NCBI GenBank assembly: GCA_004557545.1
Contig: SFGV01000040.1
Span: 1-17,790, forward strand
Reading direction: 5' to 3'
DNA from: Succinatimonas hippei
GTDB lineage: Bacteria > Pseudomonadota > Gammaproteobacteria > Enterobacterales > Succinivibrionaceae
Length of the DNA stretch: 17,790 nt
Positions 13,109-17,790 of the stretch are shown here, one piece after another. Each line of letters begins with the position of its first letter. Position 1 is the stretch's first letter. The notes below the pieces were generated by a model. The model ran no database searches. It was not told where the DNA came from and saw only the letters and a program-made list of their open reading frames with translations. The position numbers and the translations under genes are program-made.

Positions 13109-14317
13109 CTATCCCAAAAGCGCCCGCGGTTTCTCATCCTCACGTCTGATCCGTGAGAACATAAGGCATAAGAGCCCACACAGACAGCAAATTAAAGAGG
13201 CCAGGAAAACATATCTGTACGACCCCAAAGATGAAAGCGAGAACAGTGCTCCCGCGACTATCTGGCCTAAGGTCGTGCAGTTTAAAAATAGCGAGGTTGC
13301 CTGCCCTGGAATAGACGGCATCAGCCTTTGAAAGATGATCATACCCATATTCGAGCAGTTAGCTATGAAAAGCGCAGGTAGCGGTGATGTCACAAGAAAC
13401 ATCCAGGGTGAGATATAGAAAGGAACGAGTGCTAAAAAAACCGCGAGAGCTATTCCGCCCACAGCTACCTGTCTTACAAGTCCGGTACGCCCGGCAATCC
13501 TTGCGCCTAAAAACATCAGCGGGATCTCAAGGAAGGCTGAAAGCCCGTACATGGTGCCGGCGGCCCAACTTGGAAGATGGAGCTCACTCATGATAAACAG
13601 CGGCATGCATGAGATATAGCCTGAAAAAGCCGTGAAAAGCAGCATGGTGGAGAGGCATAAAAACACTATCTTCGGATTTTTATACCATGAGCTGTCATTC
13701 TTCTGCTCTTCTTTCGAGGCAAGCGGCGGAACTCTTGGGATTCTAACGAACACATATACGGCGCTCGCGGTAAAAAGCGCTGCGCACAGGGCGTAAAGCG
13801 TCTTGAAACTAAAGGCCGTGGCGATAAAGAATGACACCGGCGGAGCGCCTACCCAGGCAAATGAGGCTATGGAGCGCAGCTTGGTCGTGAACATCATCGC
13901 GTCATCAAGATAACGCTGCGCGAACTCATGGGCTGACGCGAAAGTCTGAGGAAAACCTATTCCCATGGCAGCGAATAGCACCAGCCCCAGAGTTAAAAGC
14001 ATCCACACCGGTGGGTATGAAAAGAGCAGCATGCACGCCCCGCTTCCGCACAAAAGCGAGAAAGCGATCAGCGCGGGTCTCGAGACGCCGCGATCCGAGG
14101 CCACCCCGACGCTCTGAACGATAAGAAAGGTCGCTACCGGCAGGAGCATTGAGAAAAAGCTCACCACAAACGGCGAGAGCTTAAGCTGCGCGGTGAAGAA
14201 CAGAGTAAGCACCGGATACAGAAGCGCCGCGCAGCTTGGAGCGAGAAAGCCCGCCGCGTAATAGTCAAAGCGCCTGCGCCTTATATTTTTAAGCTCTCTT
14301 GAATTCCCGTTCATCAT
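13109..14317 (-). CDS. SET-type sugar-efflux MFS transporter
   Basis: A 402-residue, 12-segment inner-membrane MFS protein. The mid-protein motif FPQTFASAHEFA, followed by KLRSIASFAWVGAPPVSFF, resembles the SetA/SetB sugar-efflux family (there LRxxxSxAWVxGPP). SET proteins export lactose, glucose and non-metabolised sugar analogues; whether this one does is inference. An Arg-rich N-terminus (RRRR) precedes TM1, the central linker (about 195-212, KEEQKNDSSWYKN) is charged, and the C-terminal tail is short and basic. Two ATGs stand in tandem (14317, 14314); AGGA lies 1 and 4 bases before them, so the second is the likelier start. It is divergent from ppaC with a 241-base spacer. GTTAAC and an AT-rich block (14380-14399) lie upstream. 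Confidence 0.8.
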   Translation of the reverse strand: MMNGNSRELKNIRRRRFDYYAAGFLAPSCAALLYPVLTLFFTAQLKLSPFVVSFFSMLLPVATFLIVQSVGVASDRGVSRPALIAFSLLCGSGACMLLFSYPPVWMLLTLGLVLFAAMGIGFPQTFASAHEFAQRYLDDAMMFTTKLRSIASFAWVGAPPVSFFIATAFSFKTLYALCAALFTASAVYVFVRIPRVPPLASKEEQKNDSSWYKNPKIVFLCLSTMLLFTAFSGYISCMPLFIMSELHLPSWAAGTMYGLSAFLEIPLMFLGARIAGRTGLVRQVAVGGIALAVFLALVPFYISPWMFLVTSPLPALFIANCSNMGMIIFQRLMPSIPGQATSLFLNCTTLGQIVAGALFSLSSLGSYRYVFLASLICCLCGLLCLMFSRIRREDEKPRALLG

Positions 14318-14490
14318 GTCCTGTCATCTTTATAACCCGCGCTAATGTTAACAAGACCACAAGCTCTTTTTCTTAAATGGAAGATATAAAAAAATTTATC
14401 GTGACACTCCGCGTGTTCAACCCCCCTTTCCATCAGTAGAATCGGCTTATAAACACGCCTTGCGGCATAAGACTGCCTGTCAGGTCAGTG
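14318..14490. other. Spacer between the SET-type MFS gene and ppaC
   Basis: This holds the promoter of the minus-strand MFS gene (a TTATAA-like box near 14331-14336, no clear -35) and an A/T block at 14380-14399 that could be an UP-like or bent element. No gene and no strong dyad was found. Confidence 0.35.
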
Positions 14491-14524
14491 TATAATAGAC
14501 GCGCGCCGCAACGCGCGGCGTTTT
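14491..14524 (+). promoter_or_regulatory. ppaC -10 box with immediate GC-rich stem-loop
   Basis: TATAAT (14491-14496) is a consensus -10; no good -35 box is present at 16-18 bases. The predicted start is near 14503. CGCCGC (14504-14509) and GCGGCG (14515-14520) form a perfect stem with a 5-base loop, then TTTT (14521-14524). The hairpin sits at the mRNA 5' end, where it is too early to terminate usefully and could instead stabilise the message of this probably highly expressed gene. Confidence 0.6.
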
Positions 14525-14558
14525 ACATAGAACACATGAATTTTTCTAAAGGACAAAA

Positions 14559-15476
14559 ATGAGCACTCTGGTTTTAGGCCACAAGAACCCTGACACTGAT
14601 TCAATCGTCGCGGCGCTTTCCGCCGCAAACCTCTACCGCGGCCGCGGTATTGACGTTACCCCGGCGGCCCAGGGCACCCCGGCTCCGGAAACCGCTTTTG
14701 TCCTGGAGCGCTTTGGTCTGAAGGCTCCTGAGGTCGTAACCTCGGTCGCCGGAAAGGACGTTTATCTGGTTGACTACTCGGATCTGGCGCAGGCTCCTGA
14801 TGACTTCAAGGATGTCGCCTCATTACGCGGCATCATTGATCACCACAAGCTTGGCGACGTAACCTCTGACAGCCCGCTTGAGTGCTTCATCATGCCTTAT
14901 GGCTGCAGCAACACCATCATCAAGGAGCTGCATGACTACTACAAGGTCGCGATCCCCAAGGATCTGGCCGGCGCGATGCTCTGCGCCATACTGTCAGACA
15001 CCGTGATCTTCAAGAGCCCTACCTGCACCAAGGCTGATGTCAAGGCAGCTGAGGATCTCGCCGCCATCGCCGGGATCTCCGATCCCAAGGCTCTTGGCAT
15101 GGAGATGTTCAAGGCCAAGTCAAACCTTACCGCCTCGCCGCGCGATCTGATCTTCCGCGACTTCAAGGACTTTGACATGTCAGGCAAAAAGATCGGCATC
15201 GGTCAGCTTGAACTCATTTCCCTTGACATGGTTACCCCGGATCTCAAGGCAAAGCTTCAGGCTGAGCTCTCAAAGGTAAAGGGCGAGGGTCGTTTTGCCG
15301 CCCTGCTCGTACTTACCGACATCATGAAGGAAGGCTCTGAGATCATGATTGCCTCAGATGACGATGACAAGGTGTTAAAGGCTCTGGGCGGCAGCGCTTC
15401 ACAGCGCTATCTGCCTGGCGTAATGTCACGCAAGAAGCAGGTCGTTCCTCCTCTTGAGAAGGCCTTTAAGGCCTGA
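14559..15476 (+). CDS. ppaC: Manganese-dependent inorganic pyrophosphatase (family II)
   Basis: Hydrolyses pyrophosphate from biosynthetic reactions in the cytosol, using Mn/Co in a DHH active site. The 305-residue protein is of normal length. Metal and catalytic residues are all present: H8, D12 and D14 in GHKNPDTDS, D72 in VDYSD, H95-H96 in IIDHHKLGD, D147 in AILSDTVIF. The C-terminal DHHA2 domain closes with the substrate-binding SRKKQVVPPLE (290-300). It has no CBS insert, so no nucleotide control is expected. AAAGGA (14548-14553) precedes ATG 14559. The codons are strongly biased (AAG, CTG, ACC), suggesting high expression. Family II enzymes are typical of Firmicutes but also occur in Vibrio and other gammaproteobacteria. 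It is monocistronic, between its own promoter and two terminators. Confidence 0.97.
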   Translation: MSTLVLGHKNPDTDSIVAALSAANLYRGRGIDVTPAAQGTPAPETAFVLERFGLKAPEVVTSVAGKDVYLVDYSDLAQAPDDFKDVASLRGIIDHHKLGDVTSDSPLECFIMPYGCSNTIIKELHDYYKVAIPKDLAGAMLCAILSDTVIFKSPTCTKADVKAAEDLAAIAGISDPKALGMEMFKAKSNLTASPRDLIFRDFKDFDMSGKKIGIGQLELISLDMVTPDLKAKLQAELSKVKGEGRFAALLVLTDIMKEGSEIMIASDDDDKVLKALGGSASQRYLPGVMSRKKQVVPPLEKAFKA

Positions 15477-15480
15477 TTTT

Positions 15481-15505
15481 AATGACGGGTCAAAAGCCCG
15501 TCATT
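15481..15505 (+). terminator. First hairpin after ppaC
   Basis: AATGACGGG (15481-15489) pairs perfectly with CCCGTCATT (15497-15505) around a 7-base loop, 5 bases after the stop codon. The T-run is short (TTT), so it may mainly protect the 3' end, with the next hairpin terminating. Confidence 0.6.
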
Positions 15506-15510
15506 TCAAC

Positions 15511-15536
15511 AAAGCCCGGGAAAACCCGGGCTTTTT
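15511..15536 (+). terminator. Strong intrinsic terminator after ppaC
   Basis: AAAGCCCGGG (15511-15520) pairs perfectly with CCCGGGCTTT (15525-15534) around an AAAA loop, ending in TTTTT (15532-15536). It isolates ppaC from rimO, which therefore needs its own promoter in the 36 bases before its start or readthrough. Confidence 0.92.
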
Positions 15537-15572
15537 GGTGCGCACAAAGTCTAATAAAGTAAGGGAGGCTCC

Positions 15573-16904
15573 ATGACCACCTCGCAAACCATTCCCACCA
15601 TCGGCTTCGTCTCGCTAGGTTGCGCCAAGAACCTTGTAGATACCGAACGCCTGAGCTCGGCTCTGGTAGCCATGGGCTACCGCACAAGCCCTGATTACGC
15701 TCAGTGCGACGCGGTCATAGTCAATACCTGCGGCTTCATAACCCCGGCAATTGAGGAATCGCTTGGAGCGATAAACGAGGCTTTGTCATCATCAGGCAAG
15801 GTCATAGTCACGGGGTGCTTAGGCCGCAACGCCGATCTTGTGAAGGAACGCTGTCCCAAGGTTACCGCGGTGGTGGGTCCGGGTCTTCGCGCGAGCGTCA
15901 TACGCGAGCTTGAGAAGGCCGTGGGCACCCCGCCGCAGAGCGCGCGCCAGAGAGTGCCCGAGTCAGGGATCCTGCTCACCCCGCCGCACTACGCCTACCT
16001 CAAGATAGCCGAGGGCTGCCGCCACCACTGCACCTTCTGCATCATTCCCAGCCTCAGAGGTCCCCTGCGCTCGCGTGATCCGCAAAGCGTCATGAAGGAG
16101 GCTCTGGACTTAAAGCGCCGCGGCGTAAAGGAACTTCTGGTTATAGCGCAGGACTCATCTGACTACGGCATCGATCTCAGCCCCAAATCCTCGCTCTCAG
16201 AGCTCTTAAAGATGCTCTCTGAGCTTAAGCTCTGGGTGCGCGTACATTATGTCTACCCCTCAAAGGAGGCTGACCGCGCGGTAGAACTCATGGGACAGGG
16301 ACTGATCCTGCCCTACCTTGACGTGCCGCTGCAACATGTCGCGCTGCCGCTTTTAAAGGCGATGAAGCGCCCGGGAGGGATGGAGCGGGCGCTTGAGGCG
16401 GTACAGCGCTGGCGCTCAGTCTGTCCTGACATATGCATACGCTCAACCTTTATCACGGGTTTTCCCGGCGAGAGCGAGGCCATGTTCAACGAGCTTTTGG
16501 ATTTTCTAAAGGAGGCGAGACTTGACCGCGTGGGCTGCTTCCCCTACTCCGATGTACAGGGCGCCGAGGCCAATTCACTGCCGGGCGCGATCGATCCTGA
16601 GATCCGCGAGGAACGGGCTCAGAGGCTTATGGAGGTTCAGGCACAGATCTCCTACGAGAAGCTTGAAAAACGCGTTGGGCATGAGTACGACACGATCATA
16701 GACTCGGTATCCGAGGACGGCAGCGCCGTGGGCAGAACCCGCTATGAATCCCCCGACGTCGACGGAATGGTGCTTATAAGCAAGGCCGGCAGGATTCACG
16801 AAGGCGATATAGTACGCACTCTCATTACTGGTCATGACGAGCACGATCTTACGGCGGTCATCGCACCAAATCAGAGCATTCCGGTCGGTTTCAGGCGTAT
16901 CTGA
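15573..16904 (+). CDS. rimO: Ribosomal protein S12 methylthiotransferase
   Basis: RimO is a radical-SAM enzyme with two Fe-S clusters that adds a methylthio group to an Asp of ribosomal protein S12. Its 443 residues match the family length. The N-terminal UPF0004 domain has cluster cysteines C17 (SLGCAKNLVD), C53 (NTCGF) and C82 (TGCLG). The radical-SAM C149-x3-C153-x2-C156 lies in EGCRHHCTFCIIPSLRG. FLKEARLDRVGCFPYSDVQG is nearly the E. coli sequence, and a TRAM domain (from about residue 375) follows. NTCGF-I-x-AI-ESL and SLRGPLRSR separate it from MiaB. GGGAGG lies 5-10 bases before ATG 15573. It is preceded by ppaC's terminators and followed by sstT in the same direction. Confidence 0.97.
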   Translation: MTTSQTIPTIGFVSLGCAKNLVDTERLSSALVAMGYRTSPDYAQCDAVIVNTCGFITPAIEESLGAINEALSSSGKVIVTGCLGRNADLVKERCPKVTAVVGPGLRASVIRELEKAVGTPPQSARQRVPESGILLTPPHYAYLKIAEGCRHHCTFCIIPSLRGPLRSRDPQSVMKEALDLKRRGVKELLVIAQDSSDYGIDLSPKSSLSELLKMLSELKLWVRVHYVYPSKEADRAVELMGQGLILPYLDVPLQHVALPLLKAMKRPGGMERALEAVQRWRSVCPDICIRSTFITGFPGESEAMFNELLDFLKEARLDRVGCFPYSDVQGAEANSLPGAIDPEIREERAQRLMEVQAQISYEKLEKRVGHEYDTIIDSVSEDGSAVGRTRYESPDVDGMVLISKAGRIHEGDIVRTLITGHDEHDLTAVIAPNQSIPVGFRRI

Positions 16905-16922
16905 TCATATTCCTGAGATCTT

Positions 16923-16986
16923 TTAAGGCGCATCCACCATCGGTATTCTAAAATCATGCACATGCGCGGCCTGTTCGCCGCCTTAA
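16923..16986 (+). promoter_or_regulatory. sstT leader with two mutually exclusive hairpins
   Basis: TTAAGGCG (16923-16930) and CGCCTTAA (16979-16986) are perfect 8-bp arms with a 48-base loop. Within it, GCGGC (16966-16970) pairs with GCCGC (16977-16981), sharing bases 16979-16981, so both cannot form fully. A loose -10 (TAAAAT, 16949-16954) lies between. This could be a rimO 3' structure, an sstT leader switch or chance. Confidence 0.35.
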
Positions 16987-17009
16987 ACAAATTAAGGACA
17001 AAGACATAA
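16956..17009 (+). CDS. Possible 17-codon leader peptide before sstT
   Basis: A short frame reading MHMRGLFAALNKLRTKT ends in TAA directly against the sstT ATG (TAAATG). Such an arrangement could couple translation. There is no good ribosome site before its ATG, and the sstT ribosome site lies within it, so it may well be chance. Confidence 0.18.
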   Translation: MHMRGLFAALNKLRTKT

Positions 17010-17790
17010 ATGTTAGAGAACGTTAATCCAAAATCCCCGCTCGCGAATGCCTTAAACCGCGTGCCCTTCATCCTGCAGATAGTCATAGGCCTGTGCCTTG
17101 GTATCTTTCTTGCCTGGGTTTACCCTGATGACAAGACCCTGATCCCAGCTTTGGGAACTTTGTTTGTAAAGGCCTTAAAGGCCGTGGCTCCGCTTCTGGT
17201 ATTCGTGCTGGTGGCAGCCGCGATCGCCAAGCAGAATACCAATCAGCACACCTCGCTTAAGACCGTAATCGCGCTTTATGTCATCGGCATGGTGCTCGCG
17301 TCTACCCTCGCGCTTATCATGAGCTTTGCCTTCCCCAGCACCTTCGCCGAGCTTGCCGATGAGGCTCAGGGCGTAAGCGCGCCTAAAGGGATCAAGGAAG
17401 TTCTCATTAACTTTGTAAACCAGGCGGTGGACAATCCGGTAAACGCCCTGCTCACCGGTAACTACATCGGTATTCTGGTGTGGTCGGCGCTCTTTGGTGT
17501 CATGTTCCGCTTTGCCCATGAGCCTACCAAAAAGGTGCTCGAGGATCTCGCCGAGTGCGTCTCCGGCGTCGTGCGCATGGTGATCCGCTGCGCTCCTCTC
17601 GGCGTTCTGGGTCTGGTTTATTCCTCATGCACTCAGGAGGGCGGCTTTGCCAACCTCCTAAACTACGTTCATGTAGTAGTGGTGCTGGTTGTAACCATGC
17701 TGATGGTAGCCTTCATCATCAACCCGCTCATTGTCGCCTTCTGCACCCACAAAAACCCGTTCCCGCTTATCGGCACCTGCATTGCCAACA
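17010..17790 (+). CDS. sstT: Sodium:serine/threonine symporter, 3' end beyond window
   Basis: SstT imports serine and threonine with Na+ across the inner membrane (DAACS family, glutamate-transporter fold). The first 260 codons are present; the frame is open at the window end. Matches with E. coli SstT include GTLFVKALKAVAPLLVFVLV (TM2 region), FAFPSTF, an extended loop ending in GNYIGILVWSALFG, and NPFPLIGTC near the edge. AAGGA lies 11-15 bases before ATG 17010 (a little far), and no alternative start fits better. An anaerobe fermenting amino acids could use serine directly, which is inference. It is probably monocistronic or weakly linked to rimO (105-base gap). Confidence 0.94.
   Translation, partial: MLENVNPKSPLANALNRVPFILQIVIGLCLGIFLAWVYPDDKTLIPALGTLFVKALKAVAPLLVFVLVAAAIAKQNTNQHTSLKTVIALYVIGMVLASTLALIMSFAFPSTFAELADEAQGVSAPKGIKEVLINFVNQAVDNPVNALLTGNYIGILVWSALFGVMFRFAHEPTKKVLEDLAECVSGVVRMVIRCAPLGVLGLVYSSCTQEGGFANLLNYVHVVVVLVVTMLMVAFIINPLIVAFCTHKNPFPLIGTCIAN

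Noticed and set aside
14504..14524. Stem plus TTTT before ppaC as a terminator of an upstream transcript
   Set aside because: The gene upstream is divergent and a consensus -10 lies just before the stem, so a 5' leader hairpin fits better.
1..17790. CRISPR arrays, tRNA or rRNA genes, prophage or toxin-antitoxin genes
   Set aside because: No regularly spaced repeats, no tRNA cloverleaf or rRNA signature, and no phage or toxin-antitoxin family motifs were seen on either strand.

Overview
The window looks like chromosomal DNA of a gammaproteobacterium, possibly an anaerobic relative of Aeromonadales/Succinivibrionaceae. The signs are an UspE-type tandem stress protein next to TtcA, a folP and a rimO close to the enterobacterial types, SstT, and a family II (Mn-dependent) pyrophosphatase. 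The genus assignment is inference. Genes use moderately GC-rich codons; the gaps at 57-570 and 12327-13108 are visibly AT-rich. No tRNA, rRNA or CRISPR array was seen.

Layout. The left gap (1-640) is mostly non-coding and ends in a probable folP promoter with a hairpin at the predicted mRNA 5' end. folP (+) ends at a terminator and is followed by a ZIP metal transporter gene (+). A UvrD/PcrA-type helicase and an MFS carrier follow on the minus strand. The MFS gene is divergent from a LysR regulator gene, and the shared spacer holds a striking duplicated operator array (6035-6113). Convergent to lysR is a minus-strand cluster whose transcription order is: secreted DotH/IcmK-like protein, lytic transglycosylase, uspE, ttcA. 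The first three are overlapping or 7 bases apart.

Upstream of that cluster, 10334-10475 holds two outward-facing hairpins of the IS200/IS605 right-end type. Next comes a methyl-accepting chemotaxis receptor gene (-), and beyond it a third decayed IS200/IS605 right end (12750-12881). Thus the receptor gene sits between remnants of TnpB-type elements, with no transposase gene left. A SET-type sugar-efflux MFS gene (-) is divergent from ppaC (+), which is followed by strong tandem terminators, rimO (+), and a 3'-truncated sstT (+) that runs off the window.

The most notable points are: (1) the orphan, translationally coupled pair of a DotH/IcmK-like T4SS core protein and a VirB1-type transglycosylase fused into a uspE-ttcA transcription unit; (2) the 50-bp tandem LysR operator; (3) the transposase-less IS200/IS605 hairpins flanking the chemoreceptor gene; and (4) a recurring arrangement of a -10 box followed at once by a perfect stem-loop (folP, ppaC, possibly the helicase gene and sstT).
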